In this document: positions 1 to 9,743 of the stretch, piece after piece
Layout: every line of letters begins with the position of its first letter
Position numbering within the stretch: position 1 is the first letter of the stretch
Source: Homalodisca vitripennis
Lineage: Eukaryota; Arthropoda; Insecta; Hemiptera; Cicadellidae
Assembly: GCF_021130785.1 (NCBI RefSeq)
Contig: NC_060212.1
Span: 149,354,001 to 149,418,000 of the forward strand
Length of the DNA: 64,000 nucleotides
Reading direction: 5' to 3'
The notes under the pieces: generated by a model
What the model was told of the DNA's origin: nothing
Seen by the model: only the letters and a program-made list of their open reading frames with translations
Database searches by the model: none
Translations under genes and position numbers: made by a program

Positions 1-280
1 TGTAAAAATTCCAAACATTTATCCTTAGATATTTGTATGTTGATCTGATTAAAAAATTACAAACGTTTCCTGTTTAATTTTCTGTACTTCCTGATGAATG
101 AATATAATTTTTATGATTTTATATATAATATATATAGAAATTTAGCAATTATCACTTGATACAAATGTAATGAATAGATCCCCGCCACTGCGGCTCTGTA
201 TGATTCAAAGTATTGTTATAAGACAGAAAGCACACTAAGCCGCCTGCCTCATTCAAAATGTAAACATCATTGACCAGGAC
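1..280. other. AT-rich DNA, nothing recognised
   Basis: Low-complexity AT-rich sequence. I see no coding, RNA or repeat signal I can name. Confidence 0.5.
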
Positions 281-282
281 AC

Positions 283-346
283 TGTGATGTAATCTTTATA
301 ATTCTCGCACGGCAAGGGATCTGGGTTCGAGTCCCGTCGCGTCGAG
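283..346 (+). repeat. tRNA-related (SINE-like) fragment
   Basis: The stretch contains ctgggttcgagtcccg, a good match to the T-arm and internal B box of a Pol III tRNA promoter (ggttcgagtcc, about 323-333). The upstream part, including 'ataattctcgcac', resembles the anticodon arm of a tRNA, but the cloverleaf is incomplete: no convincing A box or acceptor stem is present and the T stem has a mismatch. Poly(T)-rich DNA follows (taatttttattc). I read it as a truncated tRNA-derived SINE or tRNA relic, not a working tRNA gene. Confidence 0.4.
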
Positions 347-780
347 TAATTTTTATTCATATATCTTAACGGATATCTGATTTTAAAACTAACACTTATG
401 CAAATGAAAAATATATTAATATCTTCAATTGTTTTAATGTAATAAAGTTTAATTATTTTCAATGTTTGTAAATACATATCCATAAAAATTACTAACAACT
501 CCGATCTCTATCATCCATCACTCTGACAACTGTTTAAAAACTTACATTTTACAGATTACCAGATACTCTTATAAAAATTACCCTTATAATCCAGAAACAT
601 TTCACTAAATTTGTCTATCAAAGAGTTTGCCTCTGCTTTTTTATTATATTTATTTAAATCTGACGAATGTATAAATACAATGGTATAGTTTTCAGACATA
701 ATCTAAAATTTTAGTACATTTTGGCATTCCATAATAATTTAGATGGTGTTTTTGTATTGTATTACATTTCTGCATGTTTT
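347..780. other. AT-rich DNA, nothing recognised
   Basis: No supported feature. The 81-codon minus-strand open frame across 253-498 runs through the tRNA-like fragment and has AT-driven composition, so I do not call it a gene. Confidence 0.4.
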
Positions 781-789
781 AAAGTTTTC

Positions 790-950
790 AGCTCATCAGC
801 GATGACAATGCCCCGAGGCAGGGCGGGTACAGTAGATCTAGTTAAGCGGCGTGTCGCTAGACGGCACTATTTGATTGGGACACGAGCACGTGACAAGCCT
901 GTTGTTGCTAGGAAACTTGGAAGGAAGTGTGCTCTTTCGCATTTTCCTCC
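790..950 (+). promoter_or_regulatory. GC-rich segment with clustered promoter-type motifs
   Basis: A short GC-rich island in AT-rich DNA. Seen directly: an inverted CCAAT box (gattggg, 872-878), a perfect E-box CACGTG (887-892) and GTTGCTAGGAAAC (904-916), which resembles the X-box half-sites bound by RFX factors, although its central spacer is one base rather than the usual two or three. The three sites lie within 45 bp. An open frame of 106 codons crosses it (721-1041), but its ends are AT-rich and it matches nothing I know. Function is inference; it could also be a fragment of an unknown repeat. Confidence 0.25.
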
Positions 951-2515
951 ATCAGGAAAAACCTTATTTATTTTACTTGGCCTGCTGTCTACGTGTTCTT
1001 TATTAAAGATTTACCATGCTGCCCAAAAAAAATTTAGATGAGATTTTACAACATTGACATAATGTGAGTTAAAACATATACTACTAAAGTCTAAATTCAT
1101 TTATAGAAACATTATATTGTCAGCAAATATTTTTTCTTACATATTTATTTTCGTTGCTGTTAAATTATTCTATTACAAGATCTCGTCTTAAGCTGGGATA
1201 GTCGATCTAGAAAAATTTCAGAGTCCGAGTTTGTAAAATAAATTATTACCGATGAAATTACCGATGTGAGGTGTGTGCGGGCATCTGTTGAGCATATTCG
1301 GCCTCTTGGAGTTGGCCTAAAAAATGTATTTACCGAGATACGGCCGGTCAAAGCGAAATCGGGACTTAGAAAAATTTCCTGAGGTTCATATCGGTTTGCT
1401 TCGGAGGTGAAAAAATGGTATAAATATAGGTTTTAGAAGAAATTTGTAGAATGATAAAATGAAATAGGCCGTGTTACCGTTTATAAAACAATTTTTATGA
1501 TAAATGCATCGCTCTTTAAGATAGCTTCTCCGACTATGGAAAAATTAGAAACATTTTTGTGGTGCCCTCGAAAAAATTTTAGGCATTTAATGTGAGGGAT
1601 TTGGCCAATTTGGTATAATATGTTAATAAAATTGGCAGAGCATAAAATTGTGAAGTCCGGTATGTAAAGAAGTTTTACCTTTGTTCATGCAGTGTTCTTA
1701 AGACTAAATAGGTAACACTAATGTGGGTAAATACATTTTGGTTACTACCAGAAACTTTACATCGATATATCTATGACATCCATTATAATTTTATTAATGG
1801 TTTACAGGTTAAAGATTAAAGCATATACTAATTTTAAAATAATGCTCATCATTGTCTGCTCTGTGTATAATTTATAACATTATGTTGCAGCCATACTTCA
1901 TCTACTTTCCACTGTGGGACAGCTCCCACGAAATGATCAGATGTATCACACATGGCAGTTTCTTCTGCATCTTCTTTTCAGACAATCTAAGCGTTACTTT
2001 TACAGCTCCCTTTGAAAATAAAAATATAAAGATAAATATATGAAAATTAATATGAAAAAGTCGCTTTCACACGTAAAGAGTTATTCGGTTACAGTATACC
2101 CAAAAGTAAGTAAAAAAGTAAAGGATGTACCTGAAGTTCATAGCTGTGTGGATAATCGCAAACCATGAACAGCATAATACAGAAGAAGTACACATACCTC
2201 CCTTTGAACGTCTTCATTTAATTAATAGATGGATTATACTTTTCAATTGTGTAAGTAAGCAATGTTACAACAAAATTAGATTAATTAGCTAGGCTTCTTC
2301 ACTTTATTACATTATTAATCAAGTGTTTTATTCATATTAAAGTTTTCACGAAGCTATAATATTAGAAAAGCTTAAAAAATGTGAGACTTTGAACGAGAGA
2401 AAACTTTTTGTCCAGTTGTGACAAATGTTACTATTTAGACTAATAACTGCGTAGTTGTGATAAAACGTTTCCCACTATTAAAATACATTTACATGCCCAT
2501 GAAGGGCCAAAAACT
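951..2515. other. AT-rich intergenic DNA
   Basis: Only short open frames (63 codons or fewer) with AT-driven composition. No repeat or gene signal that I can name. Confidence 0.5.
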
Positions 2516-2519
2516 AAAT

Positions 2520-3095
2520 AACTTATTAAAAGTAGAGTAAATTATGTTTGGATATGCATATTGATCTTAAAAATAAAAGTGCCTACCGAAAAAATATGAT
2601 CACGAAGATTCTTAAGAGAAGGACGTTTTATAGCTAATCTTGTTAGAATTTTGAGTTTAAATCAGCTAAGCGCTAGAGAGTTATCAGTGTTTCTGATACA
2701 TGAGACCAACATTAAGTGTAAATTCGGATTCCAATAATGCTACTCAAAAAGAGGTGGCCATTAATATTACACAACGCAACGAAGGATATATGAATATTAG
2801 TGTATTACTTTTCTGCTATATTACTTTACAATTTCTCACCAGTAAATCTGTAATCATATAACATACTTTGCAAATAAAACCTGACGTTGCAGTTTTTGTA
2901 GTAATGAGGATAAACGTCACAGAATTACGTGCGTGCTTCTTGACTAAGGGAGCACAATGGCCACTTCACTGCTGGGGATCGAGTAGCTGAGAGGCCACAA
3001 CAAGAGGAGCTTGGTAAAGTCAATATATCCGTAGAGTGGTAAACGTCTTTAATTTATTCGTGTTAGGCGTGCTTGTAAAACTATGTCATATTACC
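2520..3095 (+). repeat. Dispersed repeat family R1, left copy
   Basis: This block matches the reverse complement of 55625-56205 over nearly its whole length. Shared stretches include gacgttgcagtttttgt, gaggataaacgtcac, gtgcttcttgactaaggg, cactgctggggatcgagtag, gaggccacaacaagaggag and ctacggatatattgac in opposite orientations. There are many substitutions and small indels. It has no clear open frame. It is an old interspersed element of unknown class. The palindrome at one edge of the other copy (55631-55650) is decayed here at about 3065-3085. Confidence 0.75.
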
Positions 3096-3111
3096 TAAAA
3101 ATTTAGTATTA

Positions 3112-3165
3112 TTTACTAGCAGTTACCCGCGGCTTCGCACGCAATTTTTTAACCTTATTACGTGT
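3112..3165 (+). repeat. Interspersed repeat R2 terminus ('acccgcggcttcgc' type)
   Basis: The segment tactagcagttacccgcggc followed by ttcgcacgcaatttt marks the end of an interspersed element. Degenerate versions recur at 10104-10135, 17741-17775 and 24514-24540. Similar motifs are, from memory, common in insect genomes; the class is not decided here. Confidence 0.45.
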
Positions 3166-3640
3166 GTGAGCATTTTTTATTCAAGTGGGTTTGCCTTGTT
3201 TCCTCGATTAAGGCAATAAATATACATACACATGTTTGAGAAGCCTACTTTAAACCACAACACTAAAATGGTTTTAATAACAGTCTTTAAATGTATAGTA
3301 AGTGTTAGAAAGTAACTTTGACTGTAATATCTGCATTACCTTACTGTCTAACCTGTGCACACTTAGTATTTGATAAAATGTACAGTTAAAAGTCGTTTTA
3401 GCCAAACGTTTAATTTTCTGATCTCGATATAATTATGAAAGTTTTATTTATCAAGCTTACTCTATGCTTTCAATACTATTAATGTTAACAAACTGTAAAT
3501 AGTTGTTAAATTAATTAAATATATGGTTGTGCTGTCATGTTTGATTACAAAATTTTAAATCAAAACATAAAAATTATTATATTTAACAGGATTTTTCAAT
3601 CAATGCTATTATCCTTTGTTTGAAGGTTATTTTTGACGAT
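3166..3640. other. AT-rich DNA, nothing recognised
   Basis: Possibly the body of the R2 repeat that starts at about 3112, but with no second copy long enough to confirm this. No coding signal. Confidence 0.4.
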
Positions 3641-4062
3641 GGAAAGATTGTGAAGGAAAAAGGATTTTTCCGGACATTTGCCATCGTTCAGTGAAACAAG
3701 AAATCAGTAACACTACGTTTCGAGATCTGCAATCTGATCTCTTCTTCAGGTAAAGAACTAACCTTATACATAATTACAAACTAGGTTAAAATAAACAAAT
3801 CGTACCAAAGCGTTGTGGCACGCCTAAGTCCGGAATCACAACCTACATGTTGTTTGTCAAATTCACTAACTCTATAAGCATGCACTTAATAAACAACTAT
3901 ACAAAACACTAATCATTAAAACAGAACTACGGAATTCAGGTCACAATACGTCTTCACTCGTCTACTAACCACCTACGACTGACCAGAGGGACTAGCCAAT
4001 GGTAATCGTCACGGCTGGCTAAAACAAGATGGCGGAAATAAAAGGGTAGGGGGACAGGAATA
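3640..4062 (-). mobile_element. Penelope-like retroelement fragment (non-coding end)
   Basis: On the minus strand the stretch reads CTGAAGA, then a hairpin (GAGATC / GATCTC), then GAAAC (3749 down to 3717). This order is the characteristic motif near the ends of Penelope-like elements and resembles a hammerhead-ribozyme core. One extra A lies between CTGAAGA and the stem, and I could not find a convincing stem I, so ribozyme activity is doubtful. The remaining ~300 bp to the C11 run at 4063 is less AT-rich than its surroundings and contains 'caagatggcgg'. No reverse transcriptase or GIY-YIG coding sequence is visible, so it is a 5'- or 3'-end fragment. Confidence 0.45.
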
Positions 4063-4073
4063 CCCCCCCCCCC
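4063..4073 (+). repeat. C11 homopolymer
   Basis: A run of eleven C following GC-richer DNA. Confidence 0.9.
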
Positions 4074-5460
4074 AATAGTAGTTTTTGGAATACTATTATG
4101 TAAAAATACTTTTCATTTTCTATTTATCTAATTTTTCCATGACATTTTACTATACTTTAATAATTAGTCTGATATTCGGGGTGGTGACGAAATCACTACA
4201 ATAAGTACAGACATTCTTGAGTAATAAATGGCGTAACTGACCGGACCACTTTATGTATATAGATATTCCTCTATTAGTATAATAAAATCGAAATTATTTA
4301 AGTTTTGACTTAACTCTTGTATTTCTTTCTTAAATTTAATTACGAGTGTCCAAACACCAAAACACAACAAAACTATACATTCATTCATATCCTAAGACAC
4401 ATCAGAAAGCTTCACAATACTGGAAAGTTGGAGCCACTTTCTGTAAGTTAAAATAACTCTGAAACATATCAGACGATTCAAATATCGACATCGTGGATGT
4501 CTTGAAGACCATCGAGACTATTGTCCAAAGGGTCATTAATCTTCCTGTGGTGGGTATGCTGCACTCGGTTGTCCAGATTGAATTGTATCTTTAAAATTGT
4601 CCATATATATTCTAGGTTTTACTTCTCAACACAAAATTAATAACAAACGTAAGTTAAACTAATTGCGTACAGCCAATGTTAAAACAATTCCATTACACGT
4701 TTATGGGAGTTTTTACCGAAATTTGTGTTTCGAAATGATTTAGTGATATTATTAATTGATCCCGAAGTTCATGACTTCATTAATTACGAACAAAACGACC
4801 TAGGCCCTGAATTAATCAATTTAATGAAAGGAGAGGTCATGGCTTCTTATAATTGCAAAAAAATCAGCCAAACTTTGATTTGAAGCCAAGGGAATCAGTA
4901 AGAATGCAGTTTTAAAGTGGCATAAAATAGAGAATAACAAAGCTGTCCATAGTGATTTTATTTTTATTCTGAGATATTACAAGAAAATTTTAACAAGACT
5001 CTAAATACTAAAGAATTGAATAAAATTTGTGGCCTAAAATTTGTATCTTTGCTCAAATCTAGCAAAAATATCATAAAAATAGTCACATCCGTAAGTTTCA
5101 ACCCCAAATCGTTATTTACTACACTTTAAGTAAGAGTAGCAAAAAATAAATTGAAAAAATTTTATGGAAGCTTAGTACAGGCTCTTTTAAAGTATTTTCA
5201 AATTGAGAAAAGCACTAATAATGGTAGTACTGAGTCAAGAAACTGGTTATAATGAATCTTAACAGTTATTTAGCATGTATATTTTATTTTATAATGATTT
5301 AAAAATTATTGATACTGAAGACATTTACAGTTTCTGAAGATCCTAAAATAATTTAACAGCATCGTTTTTGAAGATTGCTAGTGAAGCATTCTTGGACTTG
5401 ATATTAATTTCATGGATGCCGTGATATAATCTATTCTTCAGTCATTTATTATACGAATTA
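4074..5460. other. AT-rich DNA, no supported gene
   Basis: No open frame of note and no repeat I can pair within the window. Confidence 0.4.
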
Positions 5461-5735
5461 TATTGCGTGTATCTAGGACAAAACGCACAGATATACGCAA
5501 TAATTGTGAGCTGTGGGAACAACTGTGTAACATATGACGTCACAGACACCAGGAGCAATGTAATTAGTTTGCACAGCTCTCCCGTTGTGAGTTTCTCGTT
5601 ATGTAGATCGTTGTTTATTTATTGGATGCGCACTGCGGGAGACTCTATACTCATCATAGAGCTTCATTTGTGTAGTTCAGCTGAGATTGAGAAACATGGA
5701 ATGTCCTCTTGCACAGTAACACGAGCATAGTTATT
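5461..5735 (+). promoter_or_regulatory. Island with a perfect CRE palindrome
   Basis: This ~270 bp block is GC-richer than its surroundings and contains the full palindromic cAMP-response element TGACGTCA (5535-5542). Downstream there are initiator-like strings (ttcagctgag, about 5678-5687). An 87-codon frame (5467-5730) is open across it, but it starts on an ATG-less codon and has no recognisable domain. A promoter or enhancer is possible, but the evidence is motif-level only. Confidence 0.22.
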
Positions 5736-6600
5736 ATTTTTTGTTTTGACCGCTATGAGAAAGTTCTGTATTAGGACTTTATTGAGGGGATTGAGGGAAC
5801 CTGCACTGCCACCAACTAATAGTTACCAGTCGTAGATCATAAACTTTAACCACAGATAGAACAATTAAAAGAAGAATGGATTAGTCACAATAATGTAACT
5901 TACTATCTGTACTGCTCACACATTTAGGCTTTCCTTTCTAAATAATGTTTTTATCAAGCATGTGTTGTTTGATTAAAAATGATGTTTTAGTTCAGCTGAA
6001 ATTTTTTATTAGGGTCCCACTAAAAATTGGTCTTTAAAATATGGGTTTATTGGTGTTTATTATGTGTGTACGTGTTTTTTCACTATCTGGTATAACCTTC
6101 GTACTGTATCACTCAATTTCAGTTCTTTACATTTTTTTGTAATTTTCTTAGTCCAGAATACTGTCTACAAGAGCTCTTGAATTTGCTTAAGAGGGAATCG
6201 AAAAATTATTTAAAAGAGTCTTAAAGAGTAGCCTTAATCCATGTACTAATAGATTCTTTATAGCACAGAATCTATTAAACTACATGGTTTCTGTAAATGT
6301 GTATAGCTTTTAGTCAGTGTGTAAGTATAAGTATATTTCCCCAAATAATATACTCCTTGTTATATAGTGCATCTAAATAAACACCGTTGTTATATAATTT
6401 GAAATGATCATGTTGGCGAAACAGGCTTTTTTTCTTATCCAGCGCTATAGAAGGTGTCACGTATCCGAAAAAATATCTTGTATGTAAACTTTCAAATCTA
6501 TAGCTACTTAAATTACTATGTGTTATATATCGTACAATTGTATTAAATTCGTTTAAAAATTTATTTATTCTTCGATTTTCTTGTTGCCATAATGGTTATC
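5736..6600. other. AT-rich DNA, nothing recognised
   Basis: No supported feature. Confidence 0.45.
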
Positions 6601-6619
6601 CATAATGCGAATGTAAAAA

Positions 6620-6850
6620 TCTTCAATATCGCTTAGCCAAATCTCACATACTACAAATTAGTATACTCAGCACGTACTACAAATAAACTCAATATATATT
6701 ACACCGAAATAGAGCTTTCTGCAAAATTTAAAGCCCATAGATCAGTTTGTTCTTAAAATAACTTGCGGATAGACAGATTAGCAGATATGAAAGTTTTCGA
6801 TCATCTCGAATAATAGATATATCTAACACTCAGCGAAATGTATTATAAAA
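6620..6850 (-). repeat. Repeat family R3, inverted decayed copy
   Basis: Read on the minus strand, this contains ctgtctatccgcaagttat and then aaattttgcagaaagct, which align with ctgtctgtccgcaagatatc and acaattttgcatgaagttt in the plus-strand copy at 49600-49670. A 'gcttagccaaat' string (minus: atttggctaagc) is the expected leading motif. Confidence 0.45.
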
Positions 6851-6949
6851 ATATGACCAAGTTTTTGAGGTTTTGAAATCTACACATATACTATCATATT
6901 TGACGAGCACCACTTTATATTCTCTGTAATTTACAGCTATTTATAACAA

Positions 6950-7200
6950 TTTAAGAAGATAATATTGCCAAGATAGACAGTGGAGCGATTACGAGCTGGC
7001 CTCTATGTAGTATACAACTACTCGAGACAGTGTAAAGTAGTGAACAACTACCGCTGAACTGCAGTCTGGAGTATTGGGCACTGCAGACATGGCTCCATGA
7101 ATATTTATCACGGTCCTCCCGAGCTTTTAGGTCCCCCCTCATCCACAAGTATGAGCAGAATCCGGCCTACTTCTTACAGCAACTTAGTTTGTTTTTCATC
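6950..7200 (-). other. GC-richer segment of unknown nature
   Basis: A 65-codon minus-strand frame (6951-7148) is open here and the base composition is less AT-rich than the neighbours. It has no recognisable motif, no clear splice-site arrangement and no partner in the window. It could be a decayed repeat or an exon relic. Confidence 0.2.
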
Positions 7201-8218
7201 CGCATTTTATTTCTGTTTGTCACTTTGAGTGCTGCATTGTAAACCCGTTGTACGAAGGTATAAATAAAAATCACATCAATACATTAATCTCTTCCTTAAT
7301 CGTAAATGCGTTTTACTCCAGACCTTCGTGTTTTTCTTGCTTTAATACTTTAGCAATGACCTTCAAAAGAGCACATGTCCAGTTATTTTTTGTCGATAAA
7401 CTGTTGAAATCATCGTGATGAGGGAATTTCCGGGGTTTCTTTGCGTATCCACCAATCAAAGATACCCAAACCCAATCAAACCATGATCAGATTTGTGTAC
7501 TATACTATGGTCCATATTCGAAACGAACAACGATACATTTTAAACTATTTATTTTATTATATAGGTTCTTTTTACCACTATAAAACAATTATATGGTTCA
7601 TAATTGTGATGGGATGTATTAGCCCTAAATCAATAATGGTAAACTGGCAAGAAGATGAAAAACGTACGTATTTGGATATTTTACTGTTTATCAATCAATA
7701 TTGAGAACCTATCCACTATAGATAATTGCTTCCTTTGACTTTATATAACCGTAATGGTTATATACCGCGATTAGCTAAAAGCAATCAAGTAATAAACCAT
7801 TTGATATAAATATTTATTAAGTGTCTTAGTACTTTGTTTAAAAAGTATATAATTTCGTCTTATTGTTTTTAGCCAATTATTTTGTTGTCATCAGGAGACT
7901 AATAATTGTCAAGGGTTTTTATGAGTACACAGATTTTTAATTTTTCCAAATGGAACTATTTTGGTATATTCATGTCATGTATTTTAAGAAATAGGAAAGT
8001 GTATTTGCATTAGGTAAACATAATACAAAACAAATTTTGTGTACACTATTACGTTATTAAGCCAAAAGGATGGTTTCAATGATTTAAAAGATGTTTATGA
8101 GAAATGTTCTCAAAAGTTAGAAAAATAAAAATATGTATTTGGAATTTAGACAAATATGTTTTCCACCTAGTATGTAATATAGTATATGATAGCCAAAACG
8201 AATATTTTACTCAAAAAA
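7201..8218. other. AT-rich DNA, nothing recognised
   Basis: An 87-codon plus-strand frame (7441-7704) exists but is AT-driven, lacks domain features and starts on a non-ATG codon. I do not call it a gene. Confidence 0.4.
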
Positions 8219-8221
8219 TTA

Positions 8222-9060
8222 TGGTTGCCTGTAAAGTCGGTTTTACGGGCGAAGATTTTACGTGACAACGTCTTTTTCTCGGTAGAATATTTATTGATAT
8301 GAATATTATTAAATTGCACAATAGGAACAAGGAATTGAATGAAAATAAGAATTGCACAAATTTTAACAATAGAAATATATTTTGTTTACTAAAACATTGT
8401 ACATAATTTGAAATTAATTAAAAATTTTTATTGTAAATGGTAAAGTTGAATAAAACATTTACTAAAATTGGAATTTGAAATTCTTGCTAAACACAGTTAA
8501 ATTCTAACTCCGCGCGTGGTGATTGGTTGGTTTAGTTCGTTTGTTTGGTCGCACTGTTATGACAGGTTAGAGGTTATAATTTGTTATTTTAAATGTTTGT
8601 CTAGCAATACGCGCTGTTTCTTCTCAATCGACTGAATTACGATTGATTGCAGAGTGATTTAAACTAATAATTTACTTAACACTATCAACATTTGTCAATA
8701 GTATGACATAACCTATATAAACTCAGTTTCTCAACTTTTGTGTCAATCTAACAATTAATCAATCAATCATAGTTTACGATAATGAAATATCAGTGTACAA
8801 TTATTTACCTTTATTGTTGTAGTTGTTGTAAATGACGAATCTAAGCACTCCACATTTTCACGAATAAACATAGTTATCTGCTTTATCCCGTGCGGCGGAC
8901 CCACAGTTATCTGCTTTATCCCGTGCGGATCCCGTGCGGCGGACCCACTGGACGGGCATCGTAACGTTACCGGGCGTTACACTTTTTCATGAGTGACTCC
9001 GAGCCGCAACCTAATTTAAGACGTTGTCACGTCAAAACAAAAGCTTTGTTCGATTGGAGC
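8222..9060. mobile_element. Inverted-repeat element with GC-rich subterminal tandem repeat
   Basis: The outer parts match in inverted orientation: ttttacgtgacaacgtctt (about 8257-8275) and aagacgttgtcacgtcaaaa (about 9020-9039). Inside, the string agttatctgctttatcccgt followed by gcggcggaccca is tandemly repeated (about 8871-8950), with a partial third cccgtgcgg unit. The right half is GC-rich (gggcatcgtaacgttaccgg). No transposase frame is present. I interpret it as a non-autonomous DNA transposon or related inverted-repeat element; exact ends and target duplication are not resolved. Confidence 0.55.
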
Positions 9061-9690
9061 TCTTAAAGAAGACAAACATATTTAACACTGCTACCAAAGA
9101 ATTTAATAGTGACTTCGCGTGTTTTTTTCTTACAAAACAATTGAAACTTTCTGTGAATAAGTGATCACAGAAAATTGATCACGCAGAGCTGCGTACAGAG
9201 TATATGGTAATTTTTTGATCTTTTACTCAAGAATGTAAAATTCCATAATTATTAAGATATGTTTTCTAAAACCCTTATGCAATTGTTGCAGCTTACGTTA
9301 CATATTTCAATTAAAATTAAAACTATGATTGTACAGAAATGTATTTGGAACATAGTTTAAGATGCTATCCAACAGTCAGGAGAAATACCAGTGGTTAGTC
9401 CTAGCGTCACACTAAATAATACGGTTTACTTAAATAAATAATTTCTAGCTACTAGCCTCTCTGTGACGTGTAAACAATGTCTTTGTCTCTCTTTTTCCCG
9501 GTTTACTTATTAAAATAGGATAAAATATTATAATGAAAGCCAGTATTTGAAAGTTTAAGAAATGTTTTTAATCTTGTTTAGTTTCAAAACATTAAAAGAG
9601 ATGTAGCGCTGTAGCGGCTTCAACAAAAGTAATCTGTGAGGTAAATTATATTCAGCAAGATTAATTTGCACACTTAATTCAACGGGTGGT
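9061..9690. other. AT-rich DNA, nothing recognised
   Basis: No supported feature. Confidence 0.45.
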
Positions 9691-9699
9691 TTACTACAA

Positions 9700-9743
9700 C
9701 GGTGTTGCCACTTCTACTTGTAAATGTAAATGTGACAACACCG
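9700..9743. repeat. Short hairpin
   Basis: Arms cggtgttgccac (9700-9711) and tgtgacaacaccg (9731-9743) are complementary apart from one mismatch and a small offset, with a 19-base loop. It may be a tiny foldback element or a footprint. Confidence 0.5.

Noticed and set aside
283..346. Functional tRNA gene
   Set aside because: The B box is good but the acceptor stem, D arm and A box are missing or unconvincing.
3717..3749. Confident hammerhead ribozyme
   Set aside because: The core layout is there, but an extra base lies before stem II and I could not pair stem I. Kept only as a low-confidence finding.
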